A stretch of 49,465 bases of DNA, from contig CALHSA010000032.1 in the NCBI GenBank assembly GCA_938038205.1, positions 1 to 49,465 of the forward strand, in the 5' to 3' direction. The stretch's first letter is position 1, and every line of letters begins with the position of its first letter. Positions 25,550 to 33,800 of this stretch are shown one piece after another. Under the pieces are notes generated by a model. It had not been told where the DNA came from, did not search any database, and worked only from the letters and a program-made list of their open reading frames with translations. The position numbers and the translations under genes were made by a program. Origin of the DNA: an uncultured bacterium (GTDB taxonomy: Bacteria; Bdellovibrionota_C; UBA2361; JANWWW01).

Positions 25550-26525
25550 GATCTTTAAAGATTTTTTGCTTAACCAGGACACTTTCTATTTTTCCTCTGA
25601 TGATTTCAAGTTGCCAATTCCAGAGGAGCTAAAATTGAATCATATTATTTTTGAGACCTCTGGCACTCTAAAAAAGAAGCGAGTTTTTATAGCTAAGGAT
25701 GCTTTTTTAAGGGCTTGTTCTTATTCAATTAAAGAGTTCGGGATAAGTAAGGATGATGTTTATGGCTACTGTTTGCCACACAATTATATTGCAAAAGCAT
25801 TAATCTATGGAAGGGGAATAATATCAGGGTGTCAGATTAAAGGTTTTGAAGAATCTTGGAATCCAATATCTTTTTATGACTTTTTAAAACAAAACTCAGT
25901 GACACTTTTAAGCCTTGTTCCCACTCAACTCTTCGATATTTTGCAACTTGAATTACGGCCTGTAAAATCCTTACGACTTGTTTTTGTATCTGGTGGAAGA
26001 GTTTCCTCTAACTTACTTGCTAAAGCTAAGAATCTTAGATGGCCAATAGTTGTTACTTTTGGTGCTACAGAGACATGCGGAATGTTTGCAAAACTCCAAG
26101 GTAATATTTTTAAGGTTTTCACTGATGCTGTGGTTTTTTCTAGAAACAAAAAACTTTGTATTAAAAGCTTAACCTGTGCATCAGCTATACTTGAAGGAGA
26201 TAAGCTTTCAATAACAAATAATTTGGTTTGTTTAGCTGATATTGTTAAGGTTATTACTCCAAAAAGCTTTAAGTTTTATACTCGTGAGCATAGTTCAGTA
26301 AAGGTTAAGGGGTTTATTGTTAATCTTGAGGAAATAAAAAAATTTCTTCTAGAGTTTGGCATTTCCTCTTCAGTTAGGGCAATGAAAGATGAAAGAGTTG
26401 ATAATCAGATTAATATTTATGTTAGAAACCATGAGTGCAAAGAGTTAACTGAGAGAGTAGTTGCTTCAAGATTTCCCTTTTTAAAAGGGTGCATTAATGT
26501 TTTAGTTGAGGGCTTTATTAAGTAA
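25539..26525 (+). CDS. menE: Short o-succinylbenzoate-CoA ligase, MenE-like (AMP-binding family)
   Basis: Adenylates o-succinylbenzoate and makes its CoA ester in menaquinone synthesis. 328 residues against about 450-490 for most MenE. The ATP loop is FETSGTLKKKRVFI, shorter than the usual TSGSTGxPKGV. The A5 motif FGATETCGMF is clear, and VSGGRVSSNLL matches the GGA segment. The C-terminal domain is cut down (SVKVKGFIVNLEEIKKFL). The protein ends EGFIK, so the last Lys could stand in for the catalytic A10 lysine. It overlaps menA by 11 bases and precedes menB by 11. Assignment relies on motifs plus operon position. Confidence 0.8.
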   Translation: MHFRIFKDFLLNQDTFYFSSDDFKLPIPEELKLNHIIFETSGTLKKKRVFIAKDAFLRACSYSIKEFGISKDDVYGYCLPHNYIAKALIYGRGIISGCQIKGFEESWNPISFYDFLKQNSVTLLSLVPTQLFDILQLELRPVKSLRLVFVSGGRVSSNLLAKAKNLRWPIVVTFGATETCGMFAKLQGNIFKVFTDAVVFSRNKKLCIKSLTCASAILEGDKLSITNNLVCLADIVKVITPKSFKFYTREHSSVKVKGFIVNLEEIKKFLLEFGISSSVRAMKDERVDNQINIYVRNHECKELTERVVASRFPFLKGCINVLVEGFIK

Positions 26526-26536
26526 TAATACTGATA

Positions 26537-27328
26537 ATGAGCGAAATTATAAAGGAGGAAATTAACCTTGACGAAAAATTAAAGGCATTTAGGGTTGCAA
26601 TTAATAGACCGTCTAGATTAAACAGTTGGACTAGTGACACTATTGATGAGCTTATTTTAGCTTTTGAAGAGGTAAGATATAGAAAAGACATCAGGGTAAT
26701 TATTCTTGGTAGCTCCTCCGAAAAGGCATTCTCTACAGGGGGTGATGTTAAAGAGAGAGGTTCAACTGGGTACAAATCCTCGACCGTTGGGGAAAAAATA
26801 AACGTTCTAAGGTTATACGATACTATAAGATATCATCCTAAACCAGTAATAGCTGTTGTAAAAGGGTATGCTATTGGGGGAGGGCAAATATTGCAGCTTT
26901 GTTGCGACATTACAGTAGCAGCTGACAATTCAATTTTTGGGCAGAATGGCCCACGAGTGGGTTCGTTTGATGCTGGTTACGGAGCTCAATTGTTGATTGA
27001 AACAATTGGGCTGAAAAGGGCGAAAGAAATGTGGCTTACATGTAGAAGGATCTCTGCAAAAGAGGCTCTATCCTGGGGTTTAGTGAATTATGTTGTACCG
27101 TTAAATGAAGTTGATGAGTTTTCCTTAAAGATTGCCAGCGAGATTGCCAAGTTAAGCCCTACAAGTGTGAAATTTTTAAAGTACTCTTTGAATGCTAGGT
27201 ATGATGGTATGTATGGATTCACCCATTTTGCTCACGAAACAACCAGCCTCTTTTACTCATCTGAGGAAAGTAAGGAAGGAAAGCTTGCTTTTGTAGAAAA
27301 AAGGGAACCAGATTTTTCTAAGTTTTAG
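26537..27328 (+). CDS. menB: 1,4-dihydroxy-2-naphthoyl-CoA synthase MenB
   Basis: Crotonase-fold enzyme that closes the second ring of the naphthoquinone from succinylbenzoyl-CoA. Matches are strong along the whole length: INRPSRLNSWTSDTIDELI, AFSTGGDVKERG (SGGDQxxRG region), VKGYAIGGGQILQLCCDITV (oxyanion hole), NSIFGQNGPRVGSFDAGYGA, and the ending KREPDFSKF. The Gly in GQNGPRVGSFD suggests the bicarbonate-using type rather than the type with an Asp side chain. Length 263 is normal. It is the best conserved enzyme of this operon. It shares one base with menF. Confidence 0.97.
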   Translation: MSEIIKEEINLDEKLKAFRVAINRPSRLNSWTSDTIDELILAFEEVRYRKDIRVIILGSSSEKAFSTGGDVKERGSTGYKSSTVGEKINVLRLYDTIRYHPKPVIAVVKGYAIGGGQILQLCCDITVAADNSIFGQNGPRVGSFDAGYGAQLLIETIGLKRAKEMWLTCRRISAKEALSWGLVNYVVPLNEVDEFSLKIASEIAKLSPTSVKFLKYSLNARYDGMYGFTHFAHETTSLFYSSEESKEGKLAFVEKREPDFSKF

Positions 27329-28260
27329 TGATCATTCCTCAAGAAATAATTTTCCAATTAGATGATTTTAATTTTCTAAAACTTACAAGCCCTTTTATTG
27401 TAATAAATGAGCCTTGTGATAATTCTATCATCTTTGCCTTAACTGATCGTAGTTTTCAACTTCTGTTACCATCAAGTTTTGAAGTCACTCAAAAATTGGT
27501 ACTACCTTGTTACCGGTTCGTGCCAAATTATGTAACACCATTTGATGAGTATGGCGTCAAATTCCAGGAAGCTCAAAAATATTTGGAAAAAGGTAAACTA
27601 AGCAAAATCGTACTCACCATAACTGAAAATGGTCGATTTTTTTCAGAAGCATCCTCTAAAAAACTTTTAGATAGGGAAAGTTCTCACTACTTTTACGCAA
27701 TAAATTTTGGTGATTTTGATTTTGTAGGTTTTTCTCCCGATCCTTTCATACGTCAAAAACTAGGTAACAGACCTATTCTTGAGATAACGGCTGGGACATC
27801 TCTGGATCTTACAAAATTGCCAACAAAAGAGATGGATGTGTCAATAGCTAATTATCGAGACTGGAAAGTAAATGATTGCAGAGTTGTGAAGGCTGGAGAG
27901 TTATATCACCTTCGTGCAACATTAACAGCCCCATACGATAAAGTTAATATTCAGAACCTGTTAGAAATTTACCCACCTGAAACTATTTTTGGATCTCCGT
28001 ATGGTGAGGCAGTTTTATTCAAGAACCGACTAAACCCTGTTGAGCATCCATGGGGTTCACTTGTTGGTTTTTGGGGAGATTTAGCTGATGGTAATATTTT
28101 TAGATCTATTTTGTGTATTAGGGGAGCTTTTTTATTTAAAAATGGTACTTACAAAATTATAGCTGGATCGGGGGTTGTGGCAGGGTATACGTGTGATAAA
28201 GAATATTCTGAATGTTTGGACAAAGTTAGATCAATAAAAAATTTACTAAGTGAAACTTAG
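27328..28260 (+). CDS. menF: Short isochorismate synthase, MenF-like (chorismate-binding family)
   Basis: Converts chorismate to isochorismate, the first menaquinone step. 310 residues against about 430 usual; the N-terminal subdomain is missing. The chorismate-binding fold is visible: LSKIVLTITENG (general base Lys), YFYAINFGDFDFVGFSPD (normally ...SPE), EITAGTSLDL (the AGT motif), IFGSPYGEAV (usual GGxP), GSLVGFWGDLADG, SILCIRGAFL and AGSGVVAGYTCDKEYSECLDK. The general acid Glu of SPE is Asp. The helix that normally reads KDxxEH, with a Mg-binding Glu, is compressed and I cannot find that Glu. Start is GTG 27328. Confidence 0.85.
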   Translation: MIIPQEIIFQLDDFNFLKLTSPFIVINEPCDNSIIFALTDRSFQLLLPSSFEVTQKLVLPCYRFVPNYVTPFDEYGVKFQEAQKYLEKGKLSKIVLTITENGRFFSEASSKKLLDRESSHYFYAINFGDFDFVGFSPDPFIRQKLGNRPILEITAGTSLDLTKLPTKEMDVSIANYRDWKVNDCRVVKAGELYHLRATLTAPYDKVNIQNLLEIYPPETIFGSPYGEAVLFKNRLNPVEHPWGSLVGFWGDLADGNIFRSILCIRGAFLFKNGTYKIIAGSGVVAGYTCDKEYSECLDKVRSIKNLLSET

Positions 28261-29707
28261 TCATTTAATCCTGGATCTGTGTGTAAAAATAGGCGTAAAG
28301 GTAGCAGTTTTATGCTCTGGCTCCAGAAATAAATTCTTAGTTAATTCGTTGGTTCAAAAGTTGAAGGTGGTAACCGTTCCTGATGAGCGTTCTGCAGGTT
28401 TTTTTAGTTTAGGCATTAATAAAACCGCTAGTTCTTTAGCTTCCTTGGTGTGCGTGACATCAGGTACAGCTGTAGCTGAGCTTTTCCCTTCATTACTTGA
28501 GGCTTATTATAGCGGAACGCCATTTTTAGTTTTATCAGCTGATCTTCCTAAACGTTTTAGTGGAACTGGATTTCCTCAGAGTATTAACCAGAGAAATTTT
28601 TTTGGCGAATACGCTGAATACTCGGAGATCGATTTTGAAAGCAAAGAAAATTTAGTAAAGCTATCAATGTTAAAACCTAATCATTGGAATATTAGATATT
28701 GGGAGGATGATATTGAAATTAAGGAACTGAAATTTGAACTAATAAATCAAGGCCCTCAGGGAGAAAAATCCTCTATATCCAAAATTAAAAAACCAATTGC
28801 AATCGTTAGTATGTTAGACAAAGATTTAATAAACATCACTGTAAATTTTCTGACCAAAACAAAAATCCCTGTGCTTGTTGATCCGTTTAACGATAAGGAA
28901 TTAAAAAGTAAAATACCATCGGAGTTACGGTTATTTACTGTTCCGGATGATTTTAAATCTGTTTTAAGAATAGGTAGAGTTCCATCTTTAAGAATTTGGA
29001 GAGACTTATTCAGAAAAAAAGATTTTTTAAAAAAGCAAATATTTGTTTGTTCACAAGATAATTTCCAAGGGGGCGACAGAGTGGAGAGATTTTTGAGTTT
29101 TTCTGAATTACAGAATTTGGAGATAGATCAATTGCCAATAATTTCTAAATTCACAAAATACGCTATACCCCAAAAGACAGAGCATGCATTTATGCAAAGA
29201 ATACTAAATAATTTTGCTGAATTTACCTTTTTTGTTGGAAATAGTTCTCCGGCATACACACTCCCTTTTCTAAATCACTATTCAGTTACTATCTTTGGTA
29301 ATAGAGGTGTAAATGGTATCGATGGTCTAGTTAGTACTTTTGCTGGGTGTGCTTATAATTTACCTTGCATTGGTATCGTAGGTGATCTCTCTTTTCTTTA
29401 TGATTTACAAGGATTGTTATTATTGAAATTCGTTAAAAAACCATGGATCTTATTTATTATAAATAATGGTGGAGGTTTGATCTTTGATTACTTTAATATT
29501 TCAAAAAAAATGAATTTAAAAGCGAGACAAGTTTTGGTTTCACCTTACTCGGCAGATTTATCAAAAATTGTAAAAGGTTTTGGATTAAGCTTTGCTCAGG
29601 TAGATTCTGAGAGAAAGTTGGATAAAATTAGGCCCTTCACTGTTGTAGAGATAATTCCTGATGTGAAAATCACTCAGAGATTTTGGCGTGAGCTGGATTG
29701 TAGATAA
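28250..29707 (+). CDS. menD: SEPHCHC synthase MenD
   Basis: A thiamine-diphosphate enzyme that joins isochorismate and 2-oxoglutarate. 485 residues, shorter than the usual 550. N-terminal segments CSGSRN (PGSRS), VPDERSAGFFSLGI (cofactor-activating Glu), CVTSGTAVAELFPSLLEAYY and LSADLPKRFSGTGFPQSINQ are all present. The cofactor-binding domain shows FGNRGVNGIDGLVSTFAGCA, IGIVGDLSFLYDLQGLLLL (GDL) and NNGGGLIF. Most shortening is in the middle domain. Start is GTG at 28250, overlapping menF by 11 bases. The 3' end overlaps the convergent membrane gene by 38 bases. menC, menH, menI and menG are not in the window. Confidence 0.95.
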   Translation: MKLSHLILDLCVKIGVKVAVLCSGSRNKFLVNSLVQKLKVVTVPDERSAGFFSLGINKTASSLASLVCVTSGTAVAELFPSLLEAYYSGTPFLVLSADLPKRFSGTGFPQSINQRNFFGEYAEYSEIDFESKENLVKLSMLKPNHWNIRYWEDDIEIKELKFELINQGPQGEKSSISKIKKPIAIVSMLDKDLINITVNFLTKTKIPVLVDPFNDKELKSKIPSELRLFTVPDDFKSVLRIGRVPSLRIWRDLFRKKDFLKKQIFVCSQDNFQGGDRVERFLSFSELQNLEIDQLPIISKFTKYAIPQKTEHAFMQRILNNFAEFTFFVGNSSPAYTLPFLNHYSVTIFGNRGVNGIDGLVSTFAGCAYNLPCIGIVGDLSFLYDLQGLLLLKFVKKPWILFIINNGGGLIFDYFNISKKMNLKARQVLVSPYSADLSKIVKGFGLSFAQVDSERKLDKIRPFTVVEIIPDVKITQRFWRELDCR

Positions 29708-30605
29708 AATCCTTAACCTTTAATCCTAATGTTGCCATGCTAAACAATCCACTTGGAATTAGAACAACATAATTCATAAGATGTGAAAGTATCCCAATCG
29801 CAACAAAGAGCTCTGTATCGTAGCCTTTAATGTGAGCAAATAGAGCAAAAGATGCCTGGTATGGTCCCACAAAACCAGGTGAGCTTGGAATTGATATAAA
29901 TAGGCTATTTAGAACGGTAAGCAGTATTACCTCATCAAAGGTTAAGTTTACAAGCATTGCTTTAGCAGTAAGAAAATGAAAACAAGCAGTTATAAGCCAA
30001 ATTGCCAGTGATATTATAAGTGTTAATGGATAATTTATTTCAGAGGCTTTTTTTAACTGAAAAAGTATTTGGGCAATTTTTTTTGGTAATTGTATCGATA
30101 ACAGAATTTTCATAATTTTTCCAGAGCGTAAAAATTGCAAAAATAGAACACCAAAGATGATCACTAGGAAAAAGAATACTAACTGAGGATTATGTGAACC
30201 TATATGTGTGCTTAAAGTGTTTGCTGAAAAAGTAAAAAAAACCAAAACAATTAATAAATCAAACATTCTCTCAATAAAAACCGCGAAAATTGATTTGGTT
30301 ACTGAATTCTTTTCAATATGTAAAGCTCCAATTTTGGCTATTTCACCTATCCTGAAGGGAAGAATCGCATTTAAAAAATTTGACGCAAAAATAACTTTAT
30401 AAGAATGAGTTCTGCTACTTAGTTTAGCTATTATTTTAAGTCTTTCCCCTCTTACTAAAAAATGAGTAACAAGCGCAAGAGCTGAGAGAAAAGTCCAGAA
30501 AAGATTGGCTGATTTTAAGTGAGTGATTATTTTTTGAGTATCTAAAAAATAGAAACCTATAAGAATAAAAACAGCAAGGATAATAAAACTCCAGATAACT
30601 TTCAT
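29670..30605 (-). CDS. Flippase-like membrane protein (UPF0104 / LPG-synthase TM family), copy 1
   Basis: 311 residues, about eight TM helices. Family marks are the segment SNFLNAILPFRIGEIAKIGAL (normally N-x-x-x-P-x-R-x-G-E) and KSIFAVFIERMFDLLIVLVF (the VxxERxxD region). These proteins resemble the transmembrane half of lysyl-phosphatidylglycerol synthase (MprF) and are thought to move lipids or lipid-linked sugars across the inner membrane. Substrate unknown. A TAAAAT box on this strand ends 6 bases before the ATG, so a leaderless start is possible. A second member of the family lies at 33784. Confidence 0.85.
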   Translation of the reverse strand: MKVIWSFIILAVFILIGFYFLDTQKIITHLKSANLFWTFLSALALVTHFLVRGERLKIIAKLSSRTHSYKVIFASNFLNAILPFRIGEIAKIGALHIEKNSVTKSIFAVFIERMFDLLIVLVFFTFSANTLSTHIGSHNPQLVFFFLVIIFGVLFLQFLRSGKIMKILLSIQLPKKIAQILFQLKKASEINYPLTLIISLAIWLITACFHFLTAKAMLVNLTFDEVILLTVLNSLFISIPSSPGFVGPYQASFALFAHIKGYDTELFVAIGILSHLMNYVVLIPSGLFSMATLGLKVKDFIYNPAHAKISE

Positions 30606-30646
30606 TTCAGAATTTTAGTGATTTTTGTATCATACTCCTAGTCTTA

Positions 30647-33334
30647 ATGGAATTTAAAAAGCCTATTGAAACTCAAATAATAAAGGATTTTTCATCAGTC
30701 ATAGTAAAAAGAATCTACGAAAGTACTTATAGTGAGAAGCAATTACAGGCTAGTAAAGGCGTTATCATAGAGGTTGCAAACGATGGAGTATATTGTTGTT
30801 TGTCTGATCAAACTAATGAGTTGATTGAATCTATTTTTTTATCGATATTTACAAGAGATAAAAGAAAATTCAACGATGTTTACTACTCAGGTAATCTGTC
30901 TGATATAGCACTGTTTAAGGATTTTAAGAACCTATATTCACCGTTTGGCGAGAGAATAAAAATTTTATTTGGAGCTTCTAAATTAAAAATATTAGCCAGG
31001 ATCTCTGATTTAGCTGAATTGAGATTTTTGTACGAGGATAATGATATAGAGGTTTTTTTTGATTCAATTACGTTAATTAAACAGTTTCGTAGAGGTGAGA
31101 TTAGATATTACATAACAGATTCGTTAAATCCGTCTTTGAGTAGATTATTATCAAAGGGTACTCTAATTCATGTTGAAATTGACGAACTCGGTTGGATCTT
31201 CAAGTTAATTCAGGATAGTGGTATACCGGTTGACTATTTAGGAGAAAAGCCAAGTCTTAGGTTGATAAGGCCAGGTTGTGTTCTTGAGTTTACTAACCTT
31301 AAAGTTGAAAAAAATTTTATATCTCTTAGTGGACTCTTGAGATTTTTGTATCCCAAAAGCTCCCGCAAGGTAATTTATTTGAAAAACTTTGAAATAGAAT
31401 CAAAAGTTAAATTCTTTTTGATTGAAGGTGGATTTGAGTGCTTGGATGATGGCGTATTTGCAGTTAATGATGTAGCTTATAAAGTTTTGGTAAATCCTAA
31501 TCAATTTATAAATCAGCTTTCTGTACCAGGTATATCATTAAATCTTAAATTTGATGAAAAAGTTCTTTCTTCATTGAAGTTTAAAAACATAACTTTCAAA
31601 TGTAATTTCATTATGCCAGATCGTATAGTTGTAGAAACAAATTTAAGTAAAGATGAGTTTAAATTTTTAAATGAGGCATTGGTTGATGAAAGTTTGATGG
31701 CACGATCTTGGTTAAGTTTAAATGAAAGAATTCTCAACCTTCCCTTTAAATCCCTTGAGATGTTTAAGCTTTTTTTAGAGTATTACAATGGAAGGCCAAA
31801 ATACGATGATTCCAGCTTTGTTTTTGATAACCTTAATGATATTCTCACTTTTAGTTTTTACTCTTTTTGTGAAGGCAACTCTGCGTTTAAGCTGTCAGGC
31901 TTTGAAAGAGTAAAAAAAGCAATAAAAGCGATAACCAGCTTGGAGGATATTGATCTTAAAGCATATCCGTTTTTGAGAGATTACCAAATCAAGGGTGTAT
32001 CATGGCTTATCCACTTATACAAACATAAACTCGGTGGTTTACTAGCGGATGAAATGGGCTTAGGTAAAACAGTACAAGCATTAGTCGCGCTTGATTGGCT
32101 ATTTAATCAAGGTTTGGCTAAGAAGGCTTTAATAGTTTGCCCAACATCCGTTGTGAGAAATTGGGAAAGGGAGGCAAAAAAATTTACACCCTCACTTGAT
32201 GTTTATGTTTTTTACGGCCCCAGAAGAAAAGATGATTTAGATAAGCTGCGAGGCTCTCAATTAATTTTGACAACTTATTCGATTTTGCGATTCGATGAAA
32301 TTCTATTCTCAGATTTCGAATTTTCGATAATTATTATTGATGAGGCTCAGCTGATTAAAAATGTTGATTCTGTAACAACTAGAATAGTTAAAAGCTTAAA
32401 GGGTGATGTAAAATTTGCACTCTCTGGCACGCCAATTGAAAATAGACCTTTAGAGCTTTGGTCTATTTTTGATTTTATTCTGGAGAGAGGTTTAGGCTCA
32501 AAATATTTCTTTAAAACTGCTATAGAGAGGAAAATTGACTCAGATGGAGCTTTAAGGCTTGCAAAATCCATTGAGCCTTTTATTTTAAGGAGATTAAAAC
32601 GAGACACTTTACACTCTTTACCACCTAAAGTTGAAACAGTTGAGGTGTGTGAGATGACGACTGGACAAAGAGAGCTATATGAAACGTATGAAGCGAACGC
32701 TCGCAGATTAGTTCAATCTTTTAGTCCAAGTTCTAGAGTTGGTTTTGCTCATATTTTTACTGCACTAACTAGATTAAGGCAAATTTGTAATCACCCCGCA
32801 TCTTTACCGGATGGTGAAGGTTTAGAGGCTCTCGGTTCTGGTAAGCTTTCTAGACTTCTGGAAATGGTTGATCAACTTATCGCTAATGGCAGAAAGGTTG
32901 TGATTTTTTGCCAGTTTTTGGAGATGATTCGGATAATCAGGGATGTTTTAGTGGCTAATTCGATTAAAGTTTTTGTTTTTACAGGTGCAACAAAGGATAG
33001 GTTAGGCTTGATTGATGAGTTTAACTCAAGTAACGATCCCTGCTGTTTGGTTATGAGTTTAAAAGCTGGGGGACTGGGGATTAATCTAACTGGAGCTTCT
33101 GATGTAATTTTGTATGATCCGTGGTGGAATCCTCAGGTTGAGAATCAAGCAATTGATAGGCTTCATAGAATAGGCCAGGAAAAGGTTGTTTTTGTGTACA
33201 GGCTTGTAACAAACGACACAATCGAAGCTAGAATGGAATTAATTAAGGAAAGGAAGCTAGAGATTTTTGAAACGGTATTAACTGGGAAAAGGGGCCTTTT
33301 GAATCTCTCTGTGCTTAAAAATCTTTTAGAGTAA
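30647..33334 (+). CDS. SNF2-family (HepA/RapA-like) helicase/translocase
   Basis: 895 residues. The N-terminal 430 residues form a domain I do not recognise, with no zinc-finger Cys cluster. The C-terminal part is a complete SNF2 motor: LLADEMGLGKTVQALVALDW (motif I), IVCPTSVVRNWEREA (Ia), IIIDEAQLIKN (II, DEAQ type), ALSGTPIENRPLELWSIFDF (III), VVIFCQFLEMI (IV), MSLKAGGLGINLTGASDVIL (V) and DPWWNPQVENQAIDRLHRIGQ (VI). It would move along duplex DNA using ATP. Bacterial relatives help RNA polymerase recycling or act in phage defence; the isolated setting here gives no lead. The start is 41 bases from the divergent flippase-like gene. Confidence 0.93.
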   Translation: MEFKKPIETQIIKDFSSVIVKRIYESTYSEKQLQASKGVIIEVANDGVYCCLSDQTNELIESIFLSIFTRDKRKFNDVYYSGNLSDIALFKDFKNLYSPFGERIKILFGASKLKILARISDLAELRFLYEDNDIEVFFDSITLIKQFRRGEIRYYITDSLNPSLSRLLSKGTLIHVEIDELGWIFKLIQDSGIPVDYLGEKPSLRLIRPGCVLEFTNLKVEKNFISLSGLLRFLYPKSSRKVIYLKNFEIESKVKFFLIEGGFECLDDGVFAVNDVAYKVLVNPNQFINQLSVPGISLNLKFDEKVLSSLKFKNITFKCNFIMPDRIVVETNLSKDEFKFLNEALVDESLMARSWLSLNERILNLPFKSLEMFKLFLEYYNGRPKYDDSSFVFDNLNDILTFSFYSFCEGNSAFKLSGFERVKKAIKAITSLEDIDLKAYPFLRDYQIKGVSWLIHLYKHKLGGLLADEMGLGKTVQALVALDWLFNQGLAKKALIVCPTSVVRNWEREAKKFTPSLDVYVFYGPRRKDDLDKLRGSQLILTTYSILRFDEILFSDFEFSIIIIDEAQLIKNVDSVTTRIVKSLKGDVKFALSGTPIENRPLELWSIFDFILERGLGSKYFFKTAIERKIDSDGALRLAKSIEPFILRRLKRDTLHSLPPKVETVEVCEMTTGQRELYETYEANARRLVQSFSPSSRVGFAHIFTALTRLRQICNHPASLPDGEGLEALGSGKLSRLLEMVDQLIANGRKVVIFCQFLEMIRIIRDVLVANSIKVFVFTGATKDRLGLIDEFNSSNDPCCLVMSLKAGGLGINLTGASDVILYDPWWNPQVENQAIDRLHRIGQEKVVFVYRLVTNDTIEARMELIKERKLEIFETVLTGKRGLLNLSVLKNLLE

Positions 33335-33341
33335 AATCAGT

Positions 33342-33368
33342 TTAAGTTTTTTTTTAGTTTGCCGAGTA
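33342..33368 (+). promoter_or_regulatory. Sigma-28 (FliA)-type promoter upstream of fliS
   Basis: TTAAGTTT (33342-33349), exactly 11 bases, GCCGAGTA (33361-33368). The flagellar sigma-28 consensus is TAAAGTTT, 11 bases, GCCGATAA, so 7 of 8 and about 6 of 8 positions match with perfect spacing. The fliS ATG follows 9 bases later. Confidence 0.65.
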
Positions 33369-33377
33369 AAATAATTA

Positions 33378-33800
33378 ATGAGTGTAACTCTTAAGTACGC
33401 TGAGGCAGATATTTATTCGAGTGATAGGTTAACTCTTCTACTACAAGTTTATGAAGGGACAATAAACTTTATGCAGCTGGCAATAATAGCGCTAGAGAGA
33501 AATGATATTAAAGAATTTTGCACTAATATTCTCAAAGCCCAAGATTGCGTTTTGGATTTGATTGAGTGTTTGGATTTTAAGGTTTCTGAGGATATATGCT
33601 CAAAGTTGTATAAAGTTTACGACGCAGTTTTAAACTTTTTAACTGAGGCTAATTTAAAGAGGGATCCAAAACCAATAAAGGATTCGATTAATTGCATTCA
33701 AAAGTTAGCCTCTGCCTACAAGGATATTCAACAAAAACTTAATAATTCATGCCTTAATCCGAATGAAAAGATTGATTTAGAGTTTAAACTTTTGGTTTAA
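33378..33800 (+). CDS. fliS: Flagellar export chaperone FliS
   Basis: Binds unpolymerised flagellin in the cytoplasm and hands it to the flagellar export gate. 140 residues, all helical. SSDRLTLLLQVYEGTINFMQ matches the usual SPxKLIxMLYDGAIxFL helix, NILKAQDCVLDLIECLDF matches the KAQDIIxELMxSLD helix, and KVYDAVLNFLTEANLKRD matches LYDYMxRRLxEANLKKD. It stands alone: no flagellin or fliD is adjacent. A sigma-28-type promoter precedes it, consistent with late flagellar expression. The 3' end overlaps the convergent flippase-like gene by 17 bases. Confidence 0.85.
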   Translation: MSVTLKYAEADIYSSDRLTLLLQVYEGTINFMQLAIIALERNDIKEFCTNILKAQDCVLDLIECLDFKVSEDICSKLYKVYDAVLNFLTEANLKRDPKPIKDSINCIQKLASAYKDIQQKLNNSCLNPNEKIDLEFKLLV

